Part shown: positions 56,731 to 63,667 of the stretch, one piece after another
Position numbering within the stretch: the stretch's first letter is position 1
Layout of the letters: each line of letters begins with the position of its first letter
Source of the DNA: Halorubrum persicum
GTDB taxonomy: Archaea; Halobacteriota; Halobacteria; Halobacteriales; Haloferacaceae
Direction: 5' to 3'
DNA length: 64,000 nucleotides
NCBI RefSeq assembly: GCF_002727125.1
Contig: NZ_NHOA01000017.1
Span: 1 to 64,000, forward strand
Translations under genes and position numbers: made by a program
The notes under the pieces: model-generated
Told to the model about the DNA's origin: nothing
What the model saw: only the letters and a program-made list of their open reading frames with translations
Databases searched by the model: none

Positions 56731-57651
56731 GTGCTCCGGCGCATCGAACTCGAGGTCCTCGCCACGGTCGACCGCGGCGACACGATCTCCGAGCTCGCGA
56801 CGAAGCTCGACCACAGCGAGAGCTACCTCTCCCGTGCCGTCGCCGACCTCGCCGAGAAGGGGCTCGTCTACACGGAACGCGACGGCCGTCGAAAACGCGT
56901 CGTCCCGTCGGATGCTCGCGCCGTCGAGCTCTATCAGGACCTCGTCCGCCAACACTCCCACATTGACTTCCCCGATCTACTGACCGGCAAGGCACTCGAG
57001 GTGCTGTACTACCTCGACCAGCCGCGAACCGTCTCCGAGATCGCCGACCGGAGCGACAACTACCGCAATACGGTCAACCGCGTCCTCAAGCGGTTTCGCG
57101 ACCGTGGGCTCGTCGGGACGGCCGACGGCCGCTATGAATTCAACGCCGACTTCGACCGCCTCCACGAGTTCGCCCGTGAACTCGCACACCATCTGCATCG
57201 CCAGCGCCTCGAAGCCGTTGCCCCGAAGGGCACGATTCTCTGGGAGGACTACGACGAATTCCTCGCCCAGGCCGAGACGGAGATCGACGCGGCGGCGTTC
57301 CACGAAACCGGCCTCGCTCGATTCGCGGCCTTCGACCTCCAGTTCCTGCTTACCGGCAACCGCTACTACGTCTACTCCGAGGAACTTGACGAAGTCTCGC
57401 CGGCGGAGCTCTGCTGTCACACGCTGCTGATCGACGACGGCAGCCGCCACCGGTCGTACTGTCTCCTCCTGCTCAGCCACGTCGACGTCGACGGGGCGGA
57501 CCTCCGAGAGCAGTCGGTGAAGTATGGCCTCGAAGACGAAATCGACGTCTTGCTGCGCTACCTCGAGACGCACGGCAAGGCCGACAACGACCGGCTCCCG
57601 GAGTGGGACGAGTTTCAGGAGCTCGTGGCAGACCACAAAACCGAACCCTGA
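56731..57651 (+). CDS. Two-domain winged-helix regulator
   Basis: The 306-residue protein has two winged helices. The first lies near residues 5-60 (VLATVDRGDTISELATKLDH, then SESYLSRAVADLAEKGLVYT). The second lies near 95-140 (RTVSEIADRSDNYRNTVNRV, RFRDRGLVGTADGRYEFN). An effector-like C-terminal domain follows (ILWEDYDEFLAQAETEIDAA, FAAFDLQFLLTGNRYYVYSE). I start at the GTG at 56731 because a large palindrome with a TATA box ends three bases before it. Haloarchaeal plasmids and viruses carry such regulators beside orc genes. It may control copy number. Confidence 0.78.
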   Translation: MLRRIELEVLATVDRGDTISELATKLDHSESYLSRAVADLAEKGLVYTERDGRRKRVVPSDARAVELYQDLVRQHSHIDFPDLLTGKALEVLYYLDQPRTVSEIADRSDNYRNTVNRVLKRFRDRGLVGTADGRYEFNADFDRLHEFARELAHHLHRQRLEAVAPKGTILWEDYDEFLAQAETEIDAAAFHETGLARFAAFDLQFLLTGNRYYVYSEELDEVSPAELCCHTLLIDDGSRHRSYCLLLLSHVDVDGADLREQSVKYGLEDEIDVLLRYLETHGKADNDRLPEWDEFQELVADHKTEP

Positions 57652-57679
57652 GTGCTAATTTGGACCGAACGCTCGGCAG

Positions 57680-58093
57680 TTACGCTTCTTCCGGACGGGG
57701 CGCGTTCTCGTACTTGACCATCTTCTCGGGCTTGTCGGAAATCGTCTCGTAGATCTGCTGGAGCGTCTCCTCGGCTGCGAGGAGGTTGTGGTCGTCGAGG
57801 AACGCCCGTCCCTTCTCGGTGAGCCCGTAGAACTTCCGGGGGTAGCCTTGTCGACGCTGGTCATCGTCGAGGGCGACTTCTTTGACGATGCCGGCATCGA
57901 TGAGCTTCTGGATGTGTTTGTAGACGGTCGCGTCGCTGACGCTGGGGTTGAGCTCCTCGAGCTCGTACATCGAGGGGAGCTGCTCGGGGTGCTGGAGGAT
58001 GTTGTTGATTAGCGCGAATCGCGTCTGTTGGGTGACGAAGTGGACGAGTTCGCGGGATTCCATCCCCTCAGCAGTCCCCAGTTCGGTGCTCAT
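57680..58093 (-). CDS. PadR-like winged-helix regulator
   Basis: This 137-residue protein has TQQTRFALINNILQHPEQLP, MYELEELNPSVSDATVYKHI and KLIDAGIVKEVALDDDQRRQ, then GYPRKFYGLTEKGRAFLDDH. It is a winged helix of the PadR/ArsR type followed by a dimer helix (AAEETLQQIYETISD). I start at MSTELGTAEGM, because an upstream extension to 58207 would cross the operator. The interleaved palindromes at 58121-58184 are probably its operator. Confidence 0.82.
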   Translation of the reverse strand: MSTELGTAEGMESRELVHFVTQQTRFALINNILQHPEQLPSMYELEELNPSVSDATVYKHIQKLIDAGIVKEVALDDDQRRQGYPRKFYGLTEKGRAFLDDHNLLAAEETLQQIYETISDKPEKMVKYENAPRPEEA

Positions 58094-58120
58094 ACTGTAT
58101 CGTACACGGTGGGGCGCCAA

Positions 58121-58184
58121 GTAGTTTACCCCTGAGTAAATCACTCCACAGTAAACTACATTTACTTGAGCAGGTGATTTACTC
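58121..58184. promoter_or_regulatory. Two interleaved inverted repeats in a divergent promoter
   Basis: GTAGTTTAC (58121-58129) pairs with GTAAACTAC (58151-58159). GAGTAAATCAC (58134-58144) pairs with GTGATTTACTC (58174-58184). All arms share a GTAAAY core, so the region holds four to five half-sites. It lies between the PadR-like gene (minus) and the gene at 58222 (plus), so one regulator could govern both. Confidence 0.65.
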
Positions 58185-58221
58185 CGTAAACCATATCTCC
58201 CCGCCACGAGACACTCACATA

Positions 58222-58770
58222 ATGACCGAGGAGGAGTCTCCTGTTCCCGATGACGTTCTCAAAAGTGCCAAAGACCAGCTTGACGAGGAGGAGATAACGC
58301 TGGCCGACAACGAGGAAGTCCTCCACGCCTTGAGCGAGTTAACCCCAGTCTATGAGAACGACCGGTCGTATTTCGTCCTCGGAAACTATGACCGGGAGCC
58401 GATTCAACGGCTGAACCTGGTGGTGGACCGCCTCAACCGGCGCACCAACGCGTACGCGTTCCGAATGGTCGATATCCGTGGCGAGTGGGACAACAGCATC
58501 CAGAAGTTCTGTCTCATCGCGGACATCGTGACGTACCTCGTCGGTGTCGCCGAGAAAGAGCCAAGTGACTTCCTCGTTGAACAGGGACTGCTCGTCGGCA
58601 CGACGGAGTTCTTCGCGAAAAGTCACGTCCTCAAGCGAGAGTACGAGGACGAAGAACACCCATTTGGGTGGATGCAGGACGGCGTCTTCGAACTATTTGA
58701 CCAGGAAGCACGGCTCTATCGCTGGCGAACCGAGGAGGATCTCGTTGACGTGACTGACGAGCTGCCGTAA
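58222..58770 (+). CDS. Conserved protein, possible Rossmann/NDT-like fold
   Basis: The 182-residue protein reads SYFVLGNYDREPIQRLNLVV, then AYAFRMVDIRGEWDNSIQKF, DIVTYLVGVAEKEPSDFLVE and QGLLVGTTEFFAKSHVLKRE. An early strand, an alternating alpha/beta pattern and an acidic residue before a helix (FLVEQGLLVG, similar to ELGYA in nucleoside deoxyribosyltransferase-like and TIR-like folds) suggest a nucleotide-binding fold. I do not recognise a family. The operator at 58121 ties it to the PadR-like regulator. Confidence in the fold is low. Confidence 0.55.
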   Translation: MTEEESPVPDDVLKSAKDQLDEEEITLADNEEVLHALSELTPVYENDRSYFVLGNYDREPIQRLNLVVDRLNRRTNAYAFRMVDIRGEWDNSIQKFCLIADIVTYLVGVAEKEPSDFLVEQGLLVGTTEFFAKSHVLKREYEDEEHPFGWMQDGVFELFDQEARLYRWRTEEDLVDVTDELP

Positions 58771-58843
58771 CGGCGGGTAAGCTGATACTGACTGAGTCAC
58801 CCAACGCAAGCGTGGTCTTGAGAGCCCTGTTGGTTACTCAGGT

Positions 58844-59668
58844 TTAGTTCGAGTCAGCTGGGAGCCGGCCGGCTGGTCGGGGAACGCGCCCCCGTTTGAT
58901 CTCGTGGTCGACGCGGCGCAGGTGTTTGCAGCCGCCTTCGGGTGAGCGCTGCTGCCAGTCGGGACAGGTACACGATTCGTCGATGACGTCGACTTCGTAC
59001 CGGTTCCCGGACGCAGACTGCACCTCGTAGCGGCCACCTTTCGAGAGGAGTGAGACGTCCATCGCTTCGGCGACAGCACGCTTCGTGCGGGGCTCGAGCT
59101 CGTCATTCGACTGTGCGTTCTCATCGACGACCAGTCGGTCGCGAACGTCGCCCGTTCGACCCCCGTCCGGAGCGACGGCTTCCACAGGGCCACTGAGCCG
59201 CTCGTGGAGCAGTCCCTCCACCGGATGGCCTTCCGGCCACAGGTAGTGGACCTCGCGGCGCTCGCGATGGTCGTAGGAGCCGCACGCCGCTGCGCACCCA
59301 GTCCAGACGCGCCAGGCACCGAGCGCGGCCATCACGTCGACGATGTCGCGGGGAACCGTCTGGTGGTCGTCCGGGAAGAACACCCGGAAGCGGGTACACG
59401 CCACCTGCGGCGGGACGATCTCCCACCAGTCTTCGCTGGAGCCCCAGCTATTGTACATCGCCTCGTCGCTCCCGTAGCCGACGGTCACGCCGTCGATCGG
59501 CGTCCAGTCCGCCGGGAGGTGTTCCGCCTCGCCTTCGAGCACCCGGAGGACGGCGTATCGAAGGTACTCGTGGGCTTGGTTGTCTGTCGTTCGAGCGACC
59601 TGGTCATGCTGCTCGGCAACGTGCTCGGCTTCCTCGAGGACCGTCGTGAGATAGGGTTCAGTCATCAT
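58844..59668 (-). CDS. SWIM zinc-finger protein
   Basis: This 274-residue protein ends with the SWIM finger CTCPDWQQRSPEGGCKHLRR (CxC-x(n)-CxH), near residue 245. The middle carries CTRFRVFFPDDHQTVPRDIV, MAALGAWRVWTGCAAACGSY and VHYLWPEGHPVEG. SWIM domains bind DNA or proteins, and many occur with plasmid and mobile genes. I start at 59668 (adjacent MM) because the upstream part overlaps a repeated leader element (59686-59717) that precedes several other genes. Confidence 0.78.
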   Translation of the reverse strand: MMTEPYLTTVLEEAEHVAEQHDQVARTTDNQAHEYLRYAVLRVLEGEAEHLPADWTPIDGVTVGYGSDEAMYNSWGSSEDWWEIVPPQVACTRFRVFFPDDHQTVPRDIVDVMAALGAWRVWTGCAAACGSYDHRERREVHYLWPEGHPVEGLLHERLSGPVEAVAPDGGRTGDVRDRLVVDENAQSNDELEPRTKRAVAEAMDVSLLSKGGRYEVQSASGNRYEVDVIDESCTCPDWQQRSPEGGCKHLRRVDHEIKRGRVPRPAGRLPADSN

Positions 59669-59685
59669 TCGACGGAGGTCAGAAC

Positions 59686-59717
59686 GCGCCTCCGCCCCTC
59701 CGCGGGCGCAGAAAAAC
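59686..59717 (-). promoter_or_regulatory. Repeated leader element E1
   Basis: It has the pattern (read on the minus strand) GTTTTT, then a hairpin CCC-x5-GGG with G-rich flanks, ahead of the SWIM gene by about 18 bp. Similar blocks E2-E5 lie before four other minus-strand genes. It may be a promoter element or a structured leader. Confidence 0.6.
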
Positions 59718-59829
59718 TCCCGTGTAGCTGATGGACTGTTTTTCACTCAGAATGACTGCTTATAGACACTAAGGGTGTAGTGTTCGCGTAGGCGGTGCTA
59801 TTTACAGATATGGGAACGCTCCACTAGGT

Positions 59830-60588
59830 ATGGTTGCCACGTACTCGATACTGTCACTGCTGATCATCTTCGCGCTGTCGTTGTTGATTGTGCGTACCGG
59901 CTCGATTGCACTGGAGATGACGGGCCTGTCACCAGATGTGGCCTCCTTCCAAGCCACGTCAGCGTTCTCTGGAGCCGGATATACGACCGAAGAGGCAGAA
60001 CAGGCTATCACCACCGTCGGCCGCCGTAAAACAGTGAAGGCGCTCATTCGGCTCGGCAGTATTGGACTCCTCGGTGCAATTTCGTCACTTATCCTTTCGT
60101 TCACGCGAACTGGTGGCGACGACCTGTTGAACTTACTGTACATTCTCGGTGGCGCCGGTGTAATTATTCTGTTCGCACGGAGTCGGTGGTTCAACCGCCT
60201 TGTGACGCCGCTTATTGAGTGGGCGCTGAATGAGACGACAGAGTTGGAGATCTCGGATTATGCTCAGTTACTCGGATTGCAACGCGAATATCGTGTGGCG
60301 GAGGTGGAAATCAGCGAGGGCGATTGGCTGGCAGGGGGATCGATTTCGGAGCTGGATTTACCACGCGAAGGGGTGTTGATACTCGGCATTCGTCGTGATG
60401 ATTCATATATTGGTGCGCCACAACCAGATACGGAGACGAAACCGGACGACACGCTCGTCCTCTATGGGAAACAAGACCGTCTCAAAGAATTGTCAGACCG
60501 GCTCAGTGGTGATGCAGAGGCTCGGGACGATGCTGTTGAAGACCACGAGGAAACACTCGAAGAGCAAAAACAGCTCATTGAACAATAA
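59830..60588 (+). CDS. TrkH-like membrane protein with TrkA-C domain
   Basis: The N-terminal half of this 252-residue protein has membrane helices and the pore-like loop QATSAFSGAGYTTEEAEQAI near residue 40, as at the end of TrkH-type potassium subunits. Further helices follow (LGSIGLLGAISSLILSF). The C-terminal half is a TrkA-C (RCK_C) domain: YRVAEVEISEGDWLAGGSIS, GVLILGIRRDDSYIGAPQPD, DDTLVLYGKQDRLKELSDRL. A cytosolic acidic tail closes it. It could be a potassium or cation channel module on the plasmid. The pairing of a TrkH-like end with TrkA-C in one chain is known in haloarchaea. Confidence 0.75.
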   Translation: MVATYSILSLLIIFALSLLIVRTGSIALEMTGLSPDVASFQATSAFSGAGYTTEEAEQAITTVGRRKTVKALIRLGSIGLLGAISSLILSFTRTGGDDLLNLLYILGGAGVIILFARSRWFNRLVTPLIEWALNETTELEISDYAQLLGLQREYRVAEVEISEGDWLAGGSISELDLPREGVLILGIRRDDSYIGAPQPDTETKPDDTLVLYGKQDRLKELSDRLSGDAEARDDAVEDHEETLEEQKQLIEQ

Positions 60589-60658
60589 CAGGAACCAGTC
60601 CCCGAATTTAACCTCCTGATTAGGACGTGGAATTGCCAGAAAGAATGGCGACATCACA

Positions 60659-60699
60659 TTAACCAACAATACAAAACTACGTGTCCCTCTGTTGGTTAA
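60659..60699. promoter_or_regulatory. TTAACCAACA inverted repeat, site C
   Basis: The arms TTAACCAACA (60659-60668) and TGTTGGTTAA (60690-60699) are perfect inverted copies with 21 bp between. It sits between the TrkA-C stop and the stop of the ArdC-like gene, so it lies after both genes. Confidence 0.65.
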
Positions 60700-60716
60700 T
60701 CGAATGGGCGAGAGAA

Positions 60717-61643
60717 TTATTCCTCGAGGAGGTCGATGATTTTCTCTGCCGTCCGACTGATCCGGCCGAGGCGCTCGCGAATGATCTCGGGATCGTCGGA
60801 CTCCCACGCAGCGAGGTAGAACGCTGACCTGCTCGTGTCGAGCCCGCAGTAGCGCCCGACGACGTACGCGACGGCTTCGGCCTCGACTTCGCGTTTTGCC
60901 CGCTCTGTGTCGTCGTCGACGTCGAAGTGAAGCAGAGCGTGCGCGTACTCGTGAATCAGCGTCCGCGCGAGGTCGGCCTCGTTCTCACGATCACGCACCT
61001 CGACGAGCGGCTGAACGTCGACGAGGCTCAGCTGCTCGCAGATGCCCTTCGCCTCACCGTGGGGCCACTCCTCGGCTGGAACGATTCGCACCGTCACGCC
61101 GAGGTCGTCAGCGGCGGCAGTCAACTGTTCGACGAGGTCGTCGGGGTCCCCGGTCGCTTCCGTGTCCAGGTCGGGAAGCGGCTCACCTTCGGTCTGGGAG
61201 ACGTCGAACACCGGCGCGGGCTTGAACCCGACCAGGCCCTCGGACCACTCCTCGGGTGGCGTCTCGTCGTACTCACAGTCGCTGTCCTCGTGGTAGCTCG
61301 GCGAGTTCTCGCATTCCGGGCACTGCTTGGTGATGATCGGCGCCCAGATCCAGATGGCCGACTCGCCCTCCGTGACGTGGCGGTCGAACTCCTCCTGCCA
61401 CGTCCGATAGCCCGCCACCCGGCTCGCCTCGGGACACTGCCGCTTGATGAGGAGCGCGTTCCGGTAGGAGTAGTCGTGGAAACGACTCTGGACATCGAGC
61501 CACTCTTGGAACTCGTCGCTGGCCTGCGCGTCGTCGACGCCGGCGACGAGGTCGTCGATCCACTGTTCGATGGTGCTGTGCATCTCGTCGGATCGCGTGT
61601 CGGTCTGGTCGAAGGAGACCGACGAATCACTGGTCGTAGCCAT
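60717..61643 (-). CDS. ArdC-like antirestriction protein (ssDNA-binding plus zincin)
   Basis: The 308-residue protein has an ArdC-like N-terminal domain (FHDYSYRNALLIKRQCPEAS, AGYRTWQEEFDRHVTEGESA, IWIWAPI). A zinc-like insert is CPECENSPSYHEDSDCEYDE, and the C-terminus holds a metallopeptidase-like helix ARTLIHEYAHALLHFDVDDD (HEYAH, HExxH type) with VEAEAVAYVVGRYCGLD. ArdC proteins of conjugative plasmids protect incoming single-stranded DNA and block restriction. In a replicon with a restriction island, it supports spread of the plasmid. I start at MATTSDSSV; the repeated leader element E2 lies 48 bp upstream. Confidence 0.82.
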   Translation of the reverse strand: MATTSDSSVSFDQTDTRSDEMHSTIEQWIDDLVAGVDDAQASDEFQEWLDVQSRFHDYSYRNALLIKRQCPEASRVAGYRTWQEEFDRHVTEGESAIWIWAPIITKQCPECENSPSYHEDSDCEYDETPPEEWSEGLVGFKPAPVFDVSQTEGEPLPDLDTEATGDPDDLVEQLTAAADDLGVTVRIVPAEEWPHGEAKGICEQLSLVDVQPLVEVRDRENEADLARTLIHEYAHALLHFDVDDDTERAKREVEAEAVAYVVGRYCGLDTSRSAFYLAAWESDDPEIIRERLGRISRTAEKIIDLLEE

Positions 61644-61690
61644 TGTGTTCACCGAATCAAGTTTACGGCGACTGCGTCTGTTTAGACCGC

Positions 61691-61719
61691 GCCGCACCCC
61701 TCTGGGGCGCACAAAAAAC
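61691..61719 (-). promoter_or_regulatory. Repeated leader element E2
   Basis: Minus-strand reading: GTTTTTT, then GTGCGCCCCAGAGGGGTGCG, a CCCC-aga-GGGG hairpin. It lies 48 bp before the ArdC-like start. It matches E1 and E3-E5. Confidence 0.65.
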
Positions 61720-61730
61720 CGCTCTGTCGG

Positions 61731-62078
61731 TCAGCGGAGCTCGTGGCGTTCGTCTGCAAAGCCGACCGTGACGAGGTAATCGAGGAACTCGTCGAACCGC
61801 TCGACGTCACTGGGCGTGTCGGTCGCAAGATGACGCGCCCACTCGATGGCCCACTGGAAGGCGGGATCCGTGCCGCCCTTGCCGTGAATGTACCACCACC
61901 GGGCCGCCTTGAGAACCACTATGGGATTCGTCGTCGGCTGCTCACCGGCGAGCCCACGGGTGATGGATTCGATTTCGTCGGGGACGTCGGCGGGATCGAC
62001 CTCCGCTGATTGCGTGTTGTCGATATCGACGGGAATATCGTCGATCGAGACGTTGTCGGGACGCTGTTGTTGACTCAC
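61731..62078 (-). CDS. Small acidic protein downstream of E3
   Basis: This 115-residue protein has VDPADVPDEIESITRGLAGE and VLKAARWWYIHGKGGTDPAF, then QWAIEWARHLATDTPSDVER and FDEFLDYLVTVGFADERHEL. The tryptophan-rich middle is conserved-looking, but I do not recognise the family. It belongs to the co-oriented row of minus-strand genes that carry E elements. It may act with the ArdC-like protein, which follows by about 90 bp in the direction of transcription. Confidence 0.6.
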   Translation of the reverse strand: MSQQQRPDNVSIDDIPVDIDNTQSAEVDPADVPDEIESITRGLAGEQPTTNPIVVLKAARWWYIHGKGGTDPAFQWAIEWARHLATDTPSDVERFDEFLDYLVTVGFADERHELR

Positions 62079-62108
62079 TGGAAGTCACCTCTGAGAGCTT
62101 TCGAAGGA

Positions 62109-62137
62109 GCCCTCGCCCTCTCGGGGGCACGAAAAAC
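62109..62137 (-). promoter_or_regulatory. Repeated leader element E3
   Basis: Minus-strand reading: GTTTTTCGTGCCCCCGAGAG followed by GGCGAGGGC. It is 31 bp before the start at 62078. The T-tract and the C-run/G-run hairpin are the same as in E4. Confidence 0.65.
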
Positions 62138-62148
62138 AGGTCGCGAAG

Positions 62149-63150
62149 TCACGCCGGCGGGAGGTAGACGCTCTGTTCGCCGGCGATCTCCTCCAGATTG
62201 TTCCGGTGACGGTGGCTGAAGTAGCACTCGTAACTGCAGTATCCACAGATTGCGCCGGTATCGTATTCGGCGACGTACGGGCCGCGGCGAGTTCGCCAGA
62301 CGTTCGTCCCGCACTCGGTACAGGCGGCGTCCTCGAGATCGGCAGGACTCGGACCCTCGTACTCGACGTTGAGCCCCTCTTTTTGCGGTGTCGTTTCGGG
62401 CCAGATTCCGTGGGCTCTCCAAAACTCACGGACGCGAGCGAGGCTGTGGCGCACCGTCTTTCGCACGGTGACGTGGTCGGCGTCGCGACCGCTGTCGTCC
62501 CAGCCGTCGGCCGTCCAGAACTCACCGAACTGTGCGCCGTGATGCAGCCCGTTCCAGTCGACGCCGATGATGTCGGCTGGTGGCTCGTCGGTGAGTGTCG
62601 GTCTGGTCAGCTGTCGAATGGCGTCGAGCTGCTTGGGCGGACTCCCGCCGAGGATGTGGACGCGCCGCCCTCTCCAATCGGCTGGGTCGGAGAACTCGTG
62701 GGCCAGGCGGTCGGCGTATCCTCGTGAATACCCGAGGACGAGGGTCTCGGGAATCGCGTCGATCACCGCCCGCGACTTCGGAACGACGATGAGCTCGGCC
62801 TCTGGATAGCTCGCTTGTATCTCACGAGCCGCAGCGACGTGGGCGTCGACGTTGTCGATTTCGTCGACGTCCCCGATGACCCCGACCTGAGGTTCGTACT
62901 CGAAGAAACGGTCGACGAACCGCTCCAGATCGGGATTCCGGAAATCGTTGTCGAGCATCCCAACGGGGAGGCTGAGGTTCTGATACTGCGTCTCCTGGTA
63001 CCCACAGTCCTCGCGAAAGCCGGGAAGGAAGCCGAGGTCGACAGCGTCGACGACAAACGGCGCTCGATGCAGAAACGCCACGTAGTCTGCCTGTCTGGCG
63101 GCGGCGATTTCGCGGGCGGTGCTGGCGCTGGAGCCCAGCTTGAGGGACAT
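62149..63150 (-). CDS. TGT-like (DUF6610-like) protein with zinc finger
   Basis: The 333-residue protein has a TIM-barrel-like pattern seen in queuine/archaeosine tRNA-guanine transglycosylases: QVGVIGDVDEIDNVDAHVAA, PETLVLGYSRGYADRLAHEF, RVHILGGSPPKQLDAIRQLT, and ADIIGVDWNGLHHGAQFGEF. The C-terminal part carries CTECGTNVWR and CGYCSYECYFSHRHRNN, a zinc-finger-like set. I recall haloarchaeal plasmid and virus proteins called DUF6610 with this look. A TGT-like protein could change bases in tRNA or plasmid DNA. No preQ0 synthesis genes lie in this window, so this stays open. Confidence 0.65.
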   Translation of the reverse strand: MSLKLGSSASTAREIAAARQADYVAFLHRAPFVVDAVDLGFLPGFREDCGYQETQYQNLSLPVGMLDNDFRNPDLERFVDRFFEYEPQVGVIGDVDEIDNVDAHVAAAREIQASYPEAELIVVPKSRAVIDAIPETLVLGYSRGYADRLAHEFSDPADWRGRRVHILGGSPPKQLDAIRQLTRPTLTDEPPADIIGVDWNGLHHGAQFGEFWTADGWDDSGRDADHVTVRKTVRHSLARVREFWRAHGIWPETTPQKEGLNVEYEGPSPADLEDAACTECGTNVWRTRRGPYVAEYDTGAICGYCSYECYFSHRHRNNLEEIAGEQSVYLPPA

Positions 63151-63178
63151 GATTAGGCTCGCGAGGCCGCTGCTGGCT

Positions 63179-63208
63179 GCCCCGCACCCTCTCAGGGGCC
63201 CGAAAAAC
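63179..63208 (-). promoter_or_regulatory. Repeated leader element E4
   Basis: Minus-strand reading: GTTTTTCGGGCCCCTGAGAG then GGTGCGGGGC. It lies 29 bp before the TGT-like gene start. Confidence 0.65.
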
Positions 63209-63222
63209 CGAGACTCAGGCAG

Positions 63223-63264
63223 TTAACCAACAATAGGGAAACTCACGCGGAGTGTGTTGGTTAA
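63223..63264. promoter_or_regulatory. TTAACCAACA inverted repeat, site D
   Basis: The arms TTAACCAACA (63223-63232) and TGTTGGTTAA (63255-63264) are perfect inverted copies, 22 bp apart. It lies between the stop of the minus-strand gene at 63274 and E4. Confidence 0.65.
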
Positions 63265-63273
63265 GAATAGAGC

Positions 63274-63489
63274 TTATTCTTCGTTCTCACGCAGCTCTTC
63301 AGCCTTCCACTTGAGCCGGCGCAGAATCTGCGTTCGATTCTGGTGGGCGTTCTCGTAGGCAACACACTCCTGGAGGGTTTCCATATCCGGAATCGTCGCG
63401 ATCCCTGCCTTGATCAGGCGCGTGTTCGGTGCTTCAAGCCGCTTTTCTGGCGGGAATTCGTCATTTTCGGCGTCGTCTGTTCTCTCCAT
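63274..63489 (-). CDS. Small protein after leader element E5
   Basis: This 71-residue protein starts MERTDDAENDEFPPEKRLEA, then RLIKAGIATIPDMETLQECV, and ends ENAHQNRTQILRRLKWKAEE. The second half (AYENAHQNRTQILRRLKWK) is basic and helical and could bind DNA. An ECV-AYENAHQNR pattern recurs in haloarchaeal plasmid small proteins. No function is known. The start at 63489 is 7 bp from E5. Confidence 0.6.
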   Translation of the reverse strand: MERTDDAENDEFPPEKRLEAPNTRLIKAGIATIPDMETLQECVAYENAHQNRTQILRRLKWKAEELRENEE

Positions 63490-63495
63490 ATCGGT

Positions 63496-63524
63496 GCCCT
63501 CCACCCCTTGAGGGCCACAAAAAC
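63496..63524 (-). promoter_or_regulatory. Repeated leader element E5
   Basis: Minus-strand reading: GTTTTTGTGGCCCTCAAGGG then GTGGAGGGC. It lies 7 bp before the small gene. It is the fifth copy of the element family. Confidence 0.6.
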
Positions 63525-63667
63525 GACACTCTATACAGCGTCGCCAGGTCTTCCAACAAAGGGTGGCTGCCGAGCGATGATCCCTTGCTGGAATCCCGGA
63601 TCAGAAAATCCTCTTCCCATGTGACTTCGAATCACTTTATATCGCTACCAGTGGCCATGAGCCGGTT

